Notes: generated by a model from the letters alone, not told the origin. Shown: positions 1 to 13,800, counted from the stretch's first letter. The stretch: 64,000 nt of DNA from Poecilobothrus nobilitatus (GCA_947095535.1 OX352774.1:110053996-110117995), one strand, 5' to 3'. Made by a program: numbers and translations.

Positions 1-1142
1 TCTCATTTAGGTGTTTACTCCACCTGAGCTTTTCATCCAAATACCCTCCTAGATATTTTACACAGTTGGTAAATTCTAATTGTGTATTGTTTATTCGTGG
101 TGCTTGTGGAAGACTTCTGTCCCTTTTTCTGCTAAAGAGACATAATTCGGTTTTACTTAGATTCATTTTAAGGCCATTAGACTCGGCCCAATCTATGGTT
201 ATGTCTATTGGCCTTTGCATTGTGTCTATTGTGTTGGCCGGCTCTTTTTCGCTAACCAATAGAACCACATCGTTCGCGTAGCATAACACTCTATGGTTAT
301 TTGTCGCTAGCTTTACTTAAAGCTCATCCACTACTATAAGCCATAGTAGTAGAGATAAGATACTTCCTTGTGGTGTGCCTCTTAAGTTTATTTTTCTCTT
401 TACGGCCGTACCAAAGTTATTCTATTTGTTAGTTAAATTGCTATTCTATTGCTCAGCATGGATTTAGTCCACCTGAGCAAAAAATCTTCAATAGTTCTAC
501 TTTCCATACTTTCTAGTACCTTTTCTATTTCGACATTATTAAACCCTCAATGTTGATAAAGCATGCGAGGGTTATTTTACCTTTATTAAAACCTTCTTCT
601 ATCGTGTGGATAACCTCGTGTAGAACGGTATCCACTGATTTATCCTTAAAATATGCGCGTTGATAACACGATAACCTTGGGTTTAACTGATTCCTTATCT
701 CCAGTTCTATTATCCTTTCCAATCCTTTTAAGAGGAACGAAGTAAGGCTTATCGGTCTGTAAGCGTTTGCCTTCCTATAGCACGTCTTGTTCGGTTTCGG
801 GAGAAAAATCCCTTTGGACTCCCTCCATATTTTCGGCGTGTAGCCTAATCTAAGACACGCTTTGTAAATAGCCTTTAGTCTTGGTCTTAGGATACCAAGC
901 CCTTCTTGGAGTTGTTTCGGATAGACGTTAACGAGCCCTAGACACTTATATGGTGCAAAGGAATTAAGAGCCCAGGATAATTTCTTATCCGTGACGATTT
1001 GATCGACTCTAGTCGTCATCTCGTCTGTTCTTGCTATACTTTGTTCTAAATCATCCCTTTTCCTTGGCCTTACAAGGGTATCGCTGTCGGGAAAGTTTTT
1101 AGACAATAATATTTCAAGTGATTCGTCCATGCTTATTGACAT
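1..1142 (-). pseudogene. LINE reverse transcriptase fragment with mutated catalytic motif
   Basis: The open stretch 1142-525 contains the pre-RT region and fingers, including the conserved AYRPISLTSFLLKGLER block and a block near QRAYFKDKSVDTVLHEV. After a break near 520 the palm follows: GTPQGSILSLLLW (about 400-355), a stop codon at 319-317, then CYANDVVLLV at about 285-255. The family catalytic motif is Y/F-A-D-D; here codons at 280-269 give Tyr-Ala-Asn-Asp, so one metal-binding Asp is Asn. A thumb-like segment with NGLKMNLSKTEL and CVKYLGGYLDEKL follows to position 1. Enzymatically this copy cannot be active. Confidence 0.85.
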
Positions 1143-1471
1143 TTCCTAACTTTTTTCCTGACTTCCATCAGATTTCTGTTCATCCACCTTTGCTTATATC
1201 GTTTACATATGCGTATCAGTGGACATGAGCTTTCATATGATTCGCTTATTGCCGTTGTTACAAACTCGGTTTCTTTGTCCAGTTTATTGAATACAGTCTC
1301 GAGTTCAATTTTTCTCTAAGACACGATCGAAATTGATTCCAATTCGTTCTTTTAGGATTCCTAAAGGGACAGTTTTCTGTGTGGCCTAAATCTAGGTCAA
1401 ACCTAATATGGCGATGATCTGAGAATGAGACCTCCTCTGATACATGCCAATTCTTAATTATATTGCCTATA

Positions 1472-2060
1472 CTAACTGGTTAAACTTATATCTATAACTT
1501 CTCTGCGGTTTCTGTTTATAAAGGTTGGAACATTACCTTTATTCAGAATCAGCAGATTCGTTGTACATATATATTCTAAAAGTGATTTACCTCTGTTGTT
1601 GACGTTGGTGCTGCCCCACACTGTGTTGTGTGAGTTAGCATCACAGCCCACAATCAGGTGTATATCGTTAAGTTCTGAATAACTTAACAGATTCTTAAGC
1701 CCTTTTGTCGGCGGTGGCTCTTGTTCATCGTACGGCAGGTACACCGATGCCAAGATGATGGTCACTTTGCTCCCTTCTACCTCCCATTCCGTTAATATGG
1801 CGGTCGTATCCTTACTATTGAACTGTGAAATGGAAATAGCTTTTAGTATATTTCTATTTACAATGCAAGTTCTAGACCTACCATTGTTGCAGCAATAGAA
1901 AAACCTGAAATGTTTCCTATCCGAACATGTTGGTTTGTCTTTCATTCTGCTGGCTCCTGAATTAGTGCCACAGTCATATCTTCCTTTAGCATTTTCTCCG
2001 CCACTGCCTCTGTGGCAGTTTATCTGTATAGTATATTAGTATATCTGCCCGTTTACCTTT
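1472..2060 (-). pseudogene. LINE apurinic-like endonuclease domain, frameshifted
   Basis: This is the N-terminal endonuclease of the LINE ORF2, which in this family nicks the target DNA for target-primed reverse transcription. The reading frame near 2030-1960 shows MLKEDMTVALIQEPA, the typical N-terminal block carrying the catalytic Glu, but it is in another frame from the main stretch 1945-1472. The main stretch carries VTIILASVYLPYD, HLIVGCDANSHNTVWGS (the Asp-Ala-Asn-His block) and NRGKSLLEYICTTNLLILN. The conserved SDH end of the domain is missing: the frame closes after RREVIDISLTS. It is degraded and non-functional. Confidence 0.75.
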
Positions 2061-2121
2061 TCCAAATTGAGGTAATCTGCCATTGGTCCTCTGGTTTCCT
2101 CACCTCTCTCTTCAACAACTT

Positions 2122-2985
2122 TCATTGGTTGGCATGTAACTCCAACGATTCATTTAAGATATCTATTATGTTAACTACCTCCTCTGGTTCGTCGAAGTCG
2201 TTCCTCAGCCAGACATGAACTCTTTCAAGTTGTGGTATCCCGGACTTCTCTACACAACGTAGATTAGCCCCGGGCCACAGTTCAGTGTTGTTCATTACTG
2301 TCTGCTTCAACCAGGTTACAGTGCTATTGTTCGCACAAGTAATCTTGTAGATGTTTACGTCCCACAAACTCCACGAGAACTTGGGCGCAATAGCACTTTC
2401 TCCCTTCCTTCTCCTGTTAGCCTCGTCTTTGATCCAATTATGGAGGCTTTTAATGAGGAGAGTTCTGTGAGACTCTTCTCTTATCAGCCCGTCCAATTGG
2501 TTCATATCGACTATGGCCAATTTCAAACGCTCATCTATAGCCATTTGACTGTAGGTGAGGGTTTCTTTCTTACCCGGCGGTATGACCTCCTCCTCCTCCG
2601 GTCGGTTTCGAAACCTCTCTCCCCCTGGTCTCCCCCTCACTAACCACCTTTTCCTCCTTTTTCCTAAGTTTAGAGACTGCAGCTTCTGTTGGAGGCAAAC
2701 CGAATCGCAATAAAACGCTCTCCTTTCTTCAAGAAGAGTGTTTATTGTTTCCTCCGACTTCCCCTCCTGTTTCCACTGCAGTCGTAGTTTCCTTTCCCTC
2801 GAGTTCAGCTTTCGCTTCGCTCTCTGGCGGGAAATCACCCCACACACTCCACCATCGTTTTTATTGCTTTTATTCTCTGATGGCGACCTCTCCCCATAAC
2901 TGGGACCACGCCCGCCGGTGGTCGCCGCTCCCACCGACGTTTGCGGTAATATCCTACCACGCTTTTCTTCATTCTTCTCCATCAC
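2122..2985 (-). CDS. LINE ORF1 protein (DUF4780-like nucleic-acid-binding)
   Basis: An uninterrupted 287-residue frame starts with Met-Met-Glu-Lys and lies directly upstream of the endonuclease pieces, the position of ORF1. The first 140 residues are strongly basic and low in complexity (Arg/Lys/Glu/Gly-rich). From about residue 140 a folded domain follows, with YSQMAIDERLKLAIVDMN, then a stretch with FSWSLWDVNIYKITCANNST and TWLKQTV. This resembles the DUF4780-type domain found in ORF1 of insect LOA/R1 LINEs (family assignment from memory). No CCHC knuckle is seen. Although open, it sits in a dead element, so expression is doubtful. Confidence 0.7.
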   Translation of the reverse strand: MMEKNEEKRGRILPQTSVGAATTGGRGPSYGERSPSENKSNKNDGGVCGVISRQRAKRKLNSRERKLRLQWKQEGKSEETINTLLEERRAFYCDSVCLQQKLQSLNLGKRRKRWLVRGRPGGERFRNRPEEEEVIPPGKKETLTYSQMAIDERLKLAIVDMNQLDGLIREESHRTLLIKSLHNWIKDEANRRRKGESAIAPKFSWSLWDVNIYKITCANNSTVTWLKQTVMNNTELWPGANLRCVEKSGIPQLERVHVWLRNDFDEPEEVVNIIDILNESLELHANQ

Positions 2986-2999
2986 TTCATTAAAAGGAG

Positions 3000-3160
3000 T
3001 GGGGCCCTTTTGATTTTCCTTCCACCCCTCACAGCCTTAACAGCATGGTTGCACCTGCCAGATTCCTAAGGAATCCGCTGATATTGCCTATGTACTTAAG
3101 CCAACTCCACCGCGTCAAGGCGGGCCCCGTAGGAGGAGTCGGAAATAAAAAACGTAACTC
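3000..3160 (-). other. LINE 5' untranslated leader
   Basis: A short G+C-rich segment (for example GGCGGGCCCCGTAGGAGGAG around 3120-3139 on the plus strand) lies upstream of ORF1 on the minus strand and ends abruptly in AT-rich DNA at about 3160-3180. It is best read as the 5' UTR of the LINE; the exact 5' end cannot be fixed without other copies. Confidence 0.5.
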
Positions 3161-3179
3161 CTACAATTAATTCGTTTGA

Positions 3180-4870
3180 ATAGTTTGAATAAAAAAAGTC
3201 GGTTTGGTACAACGTCAAACTACTTATATGTTTATTCTAATCGGGTGTTTGAATTATTTTATTATCACCCGCCGTTTTCACTAGATATTTTTAGAAATGT
3301 TATTTGTTCAGTTTACAGCAATTCAGTTACCACAAGGACATTAATATTAATGTATCACTTCAAAAAAAACTAAAACCCCTTCCTTCACAAATGAATCAAC
3401 TTCCTTAAAAGAATAAGATAATGATAAAAATAAAGAAATATAAATATATTTTTTGTGATTAACACATTTAATTATATTTATTTTAAAGTTTAAATATAAT
3501 CAGTAATCACATATTTATGTATATTTAAAATTTATTTTTGCTTTTGAAAAAAAAAATTACTTCAAATTCGTGTTTTTTTATATAATAAGATGTAAATCTA
3601 AAAATATGTGTTCTACGTTTCACAAAAAATCTACAGTTTTGTTTTTGGTTATACATATAATGTTTGTTGTTACATATTAATATTAGAATGACATAATTTC
3701 AAAAGAACGGACGGTGTTCAAGATTAAATAGTATTTTATAAGCATAATTCAACGTATTTAAAAACACACATATACACACAATAAAAAATAATTTCGTATA
3801 AATTTTTATGTACTTATGTTACGAAATGATATTTTACCATAGAGTAAACCAGTCATTAATATTTGGCATTATTTAAATAGTATTTTATGTAAAAGAATTG
3901 TACATTATTCAATTAAATAAGTTCATGGCATTTCATAAAAATATAACTTGATTTACTTTTCATAATTTACTTTAAAAATAATGATAAATCAATAATTTAA
4001 TATAATTTGGTCAAAAATTGCTACAGTTTTTAAAAGATAAATATTACACTAAAACTAAGTTTATCTTCTTTATTATTATAGTATTTACACATAGTCTATA
4101 TTATACATAGTCTACATTTAAAAGCAAAATGGAATGAAATTAAAATAAGTTATCTAATTTAAAATGTATATATTCTTATTACTTCAAAGTATAAATTAAA
4201 TCACACAGTTGGCAAGATTTCAAATTGACGCAATTTCAGATTCAATTTTAGATAAAAAATGTCTAAATTTTGGATGTACAAAATATATACATATAATTAT
4301 TGGTTCTGTCATATAACAGCTTGTGTTAGGTTGTTTTTTTGGAAGAATTATTTTTTAACATATTTTATTCTGAACATGATATTGACTCGTACAATAATTT
4401 TATTCTGAATATGATGTTGACTCGTCAATTTTTCCAAAATGTCTCCATTTTATTCCCATTTTATGCTTCGCTTTAAAAATGCAGATGTTGTGTAAATACA
4501 AAAATTATTTTAAATATATTTTTTTCTATCTTTGATACACTTTTTAAGATTTACATAGTTAGTCCCTAAATACATACATGTTTTAAAAATGAGCAACCAT
4601 ATAAAGATAAAGAAATGAAAATTTGTCATTTAAATTGCTCTGAAACTAGAACTATAATTTTATAGCCTTCACTTTAATTCTTAATATTGAATTATCTTAG
4701 AAACTAAATTCTGACCACATATTATTAGATGTTATATTTATTTTGGCATTTTTCTTTTACTTTACTACTAGAAAAAAATCAAATATTTGAAATTTAGTTT
4801 ATAACGAATTATATTATACACATAGTTACTTTAATAATTGATTGATTAAAATGCAATATAGAAAATAATA
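3180..4870. other. AT-rich intergenic stretch, no gene seen
   Basis: Between the LINE and the 3' end of the WW-CUE gene there is only AT-rich sequence. A short tandem duplication of about 35 bp (TTTTATTCTGAACATGAT / TTTTATTCTGAATATGAT followed by TTGACTCGT) sits at about 4363-4425. The 3' UTR of the WW-CUE gene must lie in the right part of this stretch, but I could not single out a poly(A) signal. Confidence 0.5.
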
Positions 4871-4871
4871 A

Positions 4872-7800
4872 TTAATTGCATTTAATATTTGGATTTAATG
4901 TAGCATAAATGCTGCCTTTAGCTAAACCATTTTGAGGTCCTTTACATAGATCCGAATTAGATCCATGTGTAGCAACACGATCATTTTTTAAATTGTTTGT
5001 ATCTGGACCTTTAGTTTTTATTCTATTCATAACTGATAAATTTGGATTAGCTCCGCTCCATGTAACATAATCAGCACTATAATATAAAATTTAATATTTT
5101 TTTTGCATTCATTTTGGATTTATTTAAAAAAAAATTACAGTAAAAGACTTTCGTCTGGTCCATTGACGAATTCCTTATTATGACCTAAGGTTGAAATTTT
5201 TCCAAGTATAGATTGAAATTCCTTTTGATATATTGCTTCTTTTTCAACATCATTTGAACTACTTGACGAATTTCTACATTTTAAAATAAATTTAATATAT
5301 ATTTAATTATATTATGTATTTTAATTTAAATAATATTTAACACACAATTAAAAGAAAGCCCATTTTATAATTAAATTCCTCTATTACTCAATTTTATTTT
5401 AATGGAATTTGTGATTTGTTATGAAAATAAAATAAAATTTATGAAAAACTCAATATAAATATGTACATACTAAAAATAAAAAAATATTATAAAATATATG
5501 ATAAAGTGAATATATTTATGTATAATAATAATATATTGTATGAAATTTGTATGAATCGTTTATACATATAAGGCATCTAAAATAAAATCAGATTTGTATT
5601 AAGATAAAAATTCGAAGTTTAATATTGTTTTTTTTTTTTTTGTTTTTTTTTTTTTTTAAACAGGAATTCCAGAGATATAGTTATTAATAAAAATAAAACA
5701 AAAATTTCTGAAATTACTCAAAATACTAAAACTAAAATTATTTAAAAAAAACTAAAATAAAAACATTTTGACATATTATATTAAGAAAATGTTTAATCAA
5801 GCATGCATAATCTATACTTATATAATATAAGTATACACATGATATATTTTAATGTTATGCATTTTTAAAATTTCTTAAATATGCTTAAATAACTAAAAAT
5901 TTAAATAAATTATAATTATTTAATCTTATACAAATGATTTAATATTTACTATTTTATAAACAAAATAAAATTATTTAAATACAATTAGATACAAATAAAA
6001 ATATTATTAGTTATAGAACATATATTTTATTTATTAAAATTTTCAATTTATAAAATTTGTTTTTATTTTACAATATGCATATTTTAAGCTTTAAAATATG
6101 TATATAGTAATTTGCTTTAAAAAAATTTCTAATTAATTTATTTTACGTTTTTATATACTTTAATCATAATTAGAAATTTTATACAATATATGTATCTATC
6201 TATCTATATATTTTTTTTTAATTTCTTAATAAAAATAATATAAAATAGTTGTTTGTTGAAAATATAAATTATATTATTAATTATAAGTTTTATTATTATG
6301 TTAAGGAAATGGAAATAAATTTAAACTTAAGCATATAATTCTAAAACTAAAAATTTTAGTTTTATTTCGAAATGAATAAAAGGTACACGAAAACTTATAT
6401 AAAAATACATTTAAAATAAAATTTATATTAAATTTTCATATAGTTTATGAATAAATATTAACATTATTATCTTAGAGTTAATATTTCCATAATATAAACA
6501 TAGTTAAATTGGAACATGTCAAAAAATAATTTTTTAACAATTTTGACTTGTAAATAAAAAAACTTAAAACAAGTCTTTAGAGTAGTAATCTAATAATATT
6601 ATATATTTTTATGTTATATACATTATATATTGTATATATACATATATAATAAAGAAGTTTAGTAAGCAATTTCATAAGCAAAATTAGAAAATTGATTTTA
6701 AACTGAATTTATATAAATAAATACATTTTTTAATTAGAATGCGACGTCAATAGATTACACATTTTTTTTTTTGTTTTTTAATTTTAAATTTAAAAAATAT
6801 TAAATTCATTTTAAAAAAAAGCTTAAAAAAAATTAAAAATTTAAATAAAAAAATGTAACACAATAAACTATAAAAATAAAATAACTAAAATAATATTACA
6901 TTAAGAAAATAATTAAATGCATTAAAAAAACAAAAAAAAAATTTTTAAAGCAATCGTAAATAAAATATTAAAATTAATATTTAAAAATACATAAATAATA
7001 AATTTGATCTCTAATTCACACTTAATAAAATTCGTGTAGTGTTTGTTTTTAAAAACCAATATGTAAAATTTAAATTCCAAAAAAAGGGCCCATACTTTAA
7101 TGATCCCGATTTATCTCTTGTACGATATTTCATTATGTATTTTGATCCTTTAGCTTTCGTAGAGAAAAACGATGTTGAAACAGTTGAAATTGATAATGAT
7201 GATGATGATGATGCTGTAATTTGTCGTTGAATCTGTTGATTATCATTTTCTGTAACACATTTTATATCATTCGATGATTTATTGTCAACTTCAGTTGTTT
7301 CCTCATAATTAATATTAATACTGTCATTTTTAGAATACGAAATTTCATTATTAATTGATTTTAATTTTTCTTGTGATTCATTTTGATCTTTTCCAATGAT
7401 AATGGGCTCTTTCGAACTATAAATTTTTAAAAATTGTAACGTGTTTTGTTTTTAAAGATATAAAGAGAGATTTTTTAGATTTATATTAGAGGAAAAAAAA
7501 ACAAAAAAAAATAACACACACAAATACAATATTTATAACCTAAAAAATTATAAAAACAATAGGACAAATAAAAATCAAATTAAAATTAAAATTTTATTTT
7601 TAAAATAATATTTTTAGAACATTGTTAGTTTTTAAATATTATAAGATTTTTTTTTTATTTCTTTTGAATTTTAAATGATATATTATTTTTTTTTTAATTA
7701 TTTCAAATTAATTTATAAAATAATTAATTAAGATATTTAGGTCTAAAAAAAAATAAAAATTTTTAAGTTATAGTTTACATTTAAATTATATTTTTTAATA

Positions 7801-10800
7801 AAAATCAGAATTAAATCATAATTTAAATAAAATATGGTTTGGGTCGAAAAGGTAGTTGTTAGGGATAGCTGCCTTTTCTTCCTCTAACTAAAATAACAAC
7901 AACTAATCAAAATATTTAGAAGTTATTTTTTTCAAAAATTATTTAAATTGTTAAGCAATAATTAATATAAGTGTTCTTTTAAAAATGTTAAGTAAATAAA
8001 TAGTATATACTAGATATATAATAATAATAATTATTTAACAGGTAAAACACGGCAACAGACAACTGGCAAATTACGTCTTTGGAATGATGATTTCATGAAA
8101 TTTTACATCTTTGGTCATTTTTATTTATAAAAGTAGTTTTATTTAATTACGATATAATATTGAAAAGCTTAATGTAGTGAAACAAGTGTGGTCACTCTTA
8201 AAATCTAAAATAAACTGTTGTTATGTTACAACTGTTTTATTTTATTTTTATAATAAATTAAATAACTATTACAAAATAATAAATCTTATTAATTTCTTAG
8301 TGTTCCTTAGTATTGACTTATTATAAAATCTGAATTTAAAATTGTCATTCCAGATACAGAGCTTTCAACAAAATATAAATGCCGTAACAAAAAAATTTAC
8401 CTTAATTTGGTAAAAAAAAAACAAACGAAATTATGTAGCCTTGTATATTTCTGATAATAATTAGGAAGTTTGTATTAGAACAAATTTTTGAAACTAATTA
8501 TTTACTCAGACAAATCAACATTTTTTTTAAATAGGATGAAAAATATTTTTATTTTTCGTAATCGACAAGATAAAATAAAATATTTATTATTTTATGTATT
8601 GATTTATATACTGTTCTGAAAGATATGACTCTATATTTAAATATTTAAAAACCTTTGTTTTTTTTTACAATTGCACACTTAATTAAAAATGATAATATTC
8701 TTATCACCAGAAAACTCGTATATTGATAAAAAAATTTCAACAACGCCGCGATCAATCGCATAAAGTTTTAGATGTAATATAATCATACAGATAATTGAAA
8801 GTCTATGACAAAATTTTATTATATTGAGTATTTGAGAAACTCAAATCAATAAAGAAGATATTTCTGTACTAAAGCTTTTTAAGATAATTGGATCTAAAAA
8901 TTTTAATTTGTAATAATTTTTCAAAAATTCAATGAATATAAAATACATATCGCTATTCAACAAGCGGCAAGCGGGCGAATTTGAATGTTTTCAATTCAAA
9001 TTTGTTTTGATTTTAAACAACACAAGTGCGTTTTTTATATTAAAATTAATTTTATATTTAATTTATGTTATTATAATTATCATTTTATGTTCTCATTTTT
9101 TATTATTTTTATTTTTACATTATCAATTCTCAAATTTTTTTATATTTATAACAGAAATATACTTGAACCTCGCCAAATGAAAATATATACAACCATATAG
9201 ATCATATATGTATATTTCAAACAGAATATGGAGAAGTTCGTTGCTAGATCTAAGAAACAGAAGGTGAGCTGACATAGATAGCGAACCCGCACTTATCATA
9301 AGTTATAACAGATTGAAAGTGAAATTCATCAAACAGAATTACGACAGAAAATAGCAGCTAAATCTTCGTAGCCTTCAAAATTCACATATCAATAGTAGTA
9401 TGTTAAACACTGTTCGAAACCAATGTCTAAGTAATAATGAACAAGATTGGGATAAAGTTAGCAAGCTTCTACGAAATTGCAAGAAATAAACGCGGTGCTG
9501 AGAGAAGGAAACAAAAGAACTTGCACATGACGATGAAAATAAACAGCACCAGTAACCTACACATCAAGCTAAGAGAAAACCAGAGATAAAAAATAAAAGT
9601 TTAATAATAGGATTGTTATTTGATTTTAATATTGATTTATTGCTTTCAATTGTTATGGATTGTTATAAAGATGTAATATATATAATATATATTATTTTTT
9701 ATTTTAACATTTTGCTTTAACGTTTTTTCTAGAATAAAAGAGTTTTTTAAACATGTTATTTTGACACAATTGTTGAGTTATTGAGTTAAAATTGATCAGA
9801 GATCACCTTAATATTATAAATGTGTAATATTTCTAAAATTACGCTAATATTTCTTAAACGCTAATTTTCCTTCCACTTTGCTTTTCCGAAAATAGAAATT
9901 ATTTATTGATTTTCGCAAATAACTTTTTTGAGTCCTTTTTTGTTTTTCTATAGAGGACTCGCTATGGAATGGAATTCCCCAAAACAAGATCTATCCCTGT
10001 TAATAGGTTTGGCACCATATCCATAAAATGAAATTATATTGTAAATACGAATTATTTTAATAAAATCAAAACAATAGGCATTATTATTGCGATGAGATAG
10101 AATTTTTTTCAAAACGGAATAAAGGGCGTTAAGCTGCAGAAACTGAAATACTGAATGAAATGAATTATAAACAGACTGTCATTCAGACATGTATGAATAA
10201 ACGCTGACTGTCATTTCAAATAAAATAAAAAATTAAAAAATATATAAAATGCGCACAAAACAATTAAATGTTATAATACTAAACCATCTATATACTACAT
10301 AATTTTCCATTTTTTTTTAAATAATAAAAATTCTGTCTTTCTCGTTTGCATTCTCAATTCTCATTTGCATTTGCACCGATAAATACATATGCATATAGTG
10401 AAAAAAACTTACATATGCAAACGTGAAAACTGAAAATATCAAATTTTTCCATTTGCATTCTTGCCGAACTGAAAATCAATACAAACTGGAAAGTTTGCAC
10501 GAGAACTGTCAAATTTTCTCATTTGCACCGTTGCGGAATCCGGCCCCAGCCGATGCTTTAGTCGATGTTTATATTACTTTATTATTAGTGTTAAGTGTTT
10601 ACTGTTTAGCAGCCTCTAATAATGTTAGACAGTGCGTTTCAATTTCTTCAATTATTAATTTTAAATATTAAATTTAGTTTGAAAACATTGTTGTTTTTAA
10701 TGTCATTAGAGAACCAAGTCAACAAATCTTACAAAAATTAAAGGAATAATAATTTGTTATTCTTCAAAATTTAGTACACACATACATAATATTTGTTAAT

Positions 10801-13800
10801 GGAATATATTGTAAGTTATAAATTAAAAATTGTTAAAATATTTTTAAAATAGGTCCATAGTTTTTTAATCCTACTATTATTTAATTGTTGTGTGTACAAA
10901 AACTATCATTGTAAGCTATTTTAAAGGAAAAATATAATTAAATTTTTTATTTTTTAATACAATTATATATGTAGGTATGTAGGTATAGGACAGATAATAA
11001 ACTATGTTCCTATACAGATGTCTCATTCCCATATAAAAAAACGATATACATACTTTTTTCTATTACCGACAAACACTTTTGCATATAAATAATGAAAACA
11101 AATTCAAATTTTTGTATTAAATAAATGTCAAAGCTTTTGTATATACAAGTACCACCAACTACCAAGTACGTTTGGAATGTATTTCAATATATCCGAATAC
11201 CAACAAAAAAAAATTGTAAATAAAAAATTATTTTAAAAAATCAAAAAATAAAAATTATATACATACGTATGTATATTATTGTACATTTTTAATGTACATA
11301 TTTTTTAAAAAAATTTTTATTTTTTTTTGTGTAGGTATTCATATATTGAAAACGTTTAGAAGAGAATTGAATAATTGTTTGCCATTGTACAAATGTAAAC
11401 TTTTTTATATGTATATATGTACATATTTAATTTTAAAAACAAAACATTAAAATATAAAACTACATACATATTATGTATGTATTTTGTTTCTCTTTTTATT
11501 ATGCCTTTCTCTTGTTTTATTTGCCTATTTATTCACCTTATTTACGAGACATCACTCTGATTTTCAAAATACCATTAATATACCATTATATACAAAATAC
11601 CATTATATAATGATTTCTTTATCCTATACCAGTTTCTATCTTGTATATTGTAATAAGAATATAATTGAAAATATTGAATTTAGGAAATATTTCTAAAAAT
11701 TTTAATTTTTTAAAATTATTAGCTATACTAAAATTTATTGAAAATATCAAAAAAAAAATCTAAAAATAGATGTACATAAAGTTGCATGTACCTACCTACT
11801 ATACAATTTTTTTTTTATTGCCTTTCTCTGCCACATAAATGTGGACAGGAAATTACACAGCCTTTCCTGTTCAGGCGTGGCTGTAAATGTCGCAAGGGGG
11901 AATAAGTAATAACTCTTACGACGTGTGTGGGACTCGAACCCACACTCCCTCGGTGTTTACAACGTATTTTATACGCTCTTACCCACTTTGCCACCGAGGC
12001 CCCTTATACAATTATATTTTTCAAAATAAATAAAATTCAAAAACAAAATCTCATATTTTGTATTTAATTTCCAATACACTGGAATTTTTCTAATATTATT
12101 TTAACAAACAAAAAAAAAAGGTTGCTTTTAATTTTAGTTTTGTAAGCTTTTTGTCAGTTTAAAAATAGATCATTTTTTTATATGGTGATGAGACATCTGT
12201 ATATATGTAGTTTATTATATGTGGGTATAGCCAAAAAACATAAAGCTTTTAATTTTAAGTTTTTTGATTAATTTAATTTTGTATTTAATATTATTTTTAT
12301 TTATTTAAGTATTATATTATAGAGAATAAATATTTTACAAAATATACAGAGAATAAAAAAGTAAAGGTACATGTATGTACATAGTATATGTACATAACTC
12401 AAAAAATTAAAGAGAAGATTAAAATAAACAAAAATATATGTATGAAAAGGAATTATAACTTCCGAAACAACATATTATGAAAAGTTTTAAAAATTAAATA
12501 ATATATTTGGCATTTCAATATAAATATGTTGTTTAAAAGAATTAAAATAAACAGAAATATTCTTTTAAAGTGAATCATATTACATGATGTAAGTGTATAA
12601 TGCTTTGTAATCATAGCATCATCTTATATAAATACTATTATGTAATGTTCACGTTTTCCTTACTGATATTAAAAATATAGTTTCGGTGATATTTGATGTC
12701 AATCAAAATGAATTTTATGAAAAAAAAAATGAAATGAATTACATACTTATATTTAAAATTAGTACAACAAAAAACAAAAAAATATTAATTACAAAAATGT
12801 ATGAAATGAAAAAATTTTAAAAATACTTTTTCCGCTCTTTTTTTTGATTTTAAAGCAAGACAAATTCTTTATGAATACATATATATTACAAAAATGTAAT
12901 AATTAATTGTTTTTTTTTTTTTTTACAAAATAAATTACCTTTGTTTTATGGTAATATTTCCTTTTTCAATATTTTTGTCAATGATTTTCTTTTCTTGTGA
13001 AGAAGCCTCTTTTTTAGCAAGATCATCATCTTCTTGCTGAACAATTTGTAAAATTTGTATTGCACGATCTTCTGAATAACTCACACTTTCTAAAGCCATT
13101 GAAACTATACGTTCCGTAATTTTTGGATATTTTTCTTGAAGATGAACTTTAACTAAATATTTATAAAGAGTTTTAGAATAGATAGTGCGCGTAATATATT
13201 GTATTAGTTTTATAATTTTAATTTTATATTACAGTTATTAATTAACTATTAAAAAATACAAATAAATATTACAAATTAGTAAAAAATACGCATTTTATTT
13301 GTAAATTAATATATTTTTTTACACAAAACAAAATCCGAAAGAATTTTAAACAGCTACTTATGTTGATTATAAAGATTGTACTAAATAAAGTACTAAAGAT
13401 TGTATACAATATATTTAAAGATTGTATCAGCATTCGGACAATCAAAAAAACGATAAGCCAAATTGCATATCATATTTTCTATACATTCATATATTTACTA
13501 TATTCCGTAATAATAAATATAATAATAATTGATTAAATTTTTTTTAAATAACTTACTAGTTTCTTTTTCTTCTTCAGACAATTCTTTTGGACGAAGTGGA
13601 ATTATTTCTTCTGTAACAATCTGACTTTCTTTTTTTTGTGGATTTGGCAAAATTTGAACATCACGTTTATTATAACCCATTGCAATAAGCCTCTCAGATG
13701 CTTTTTGAACTTTGATAAAAATTATATATATATATTCAAACATTTTTTTTATTTGTTTTTGTTTTTTTATAAATGTTTTACCATTATTATCTGAATTAGC

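Larger units (their letters stand above)
1..3150 (-). mobile_element. Decayed non-LTR retrotransposon (LOA/R1-like LINE), continues left of window
   Basis: A minus-strand LINE reads, from right to left, as a GC-richer 5' leader (about 3000-3150), ORF1 (2985-2122), endonuclease (about 2050-1472) and reverse transcriptase (1142 to the window edge). The base composition is clearly richer in G+C than the flanking DNA, which suggests a more recent arrival than the surrounding sequence. Several frameshifts and stops separate the pieces, so the copy is dead. The clade is inferred from the RT block around PKPNKTCYRKANAYRPISLT, which resembles LOA/Jockey-superfamily enzymes, and from the ORF1 type. 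The 3' end and any target duplication lie outside the window. Confidence 0.85.

Noticed and set aside
8932..9200. Two overlapping frames that look like membrane segments
   Set aside because: Poly-T-rich DNA gives Phe/Leu/Ile runs by chance, and both lie on the antisense strand of an intron without splice or domain support.
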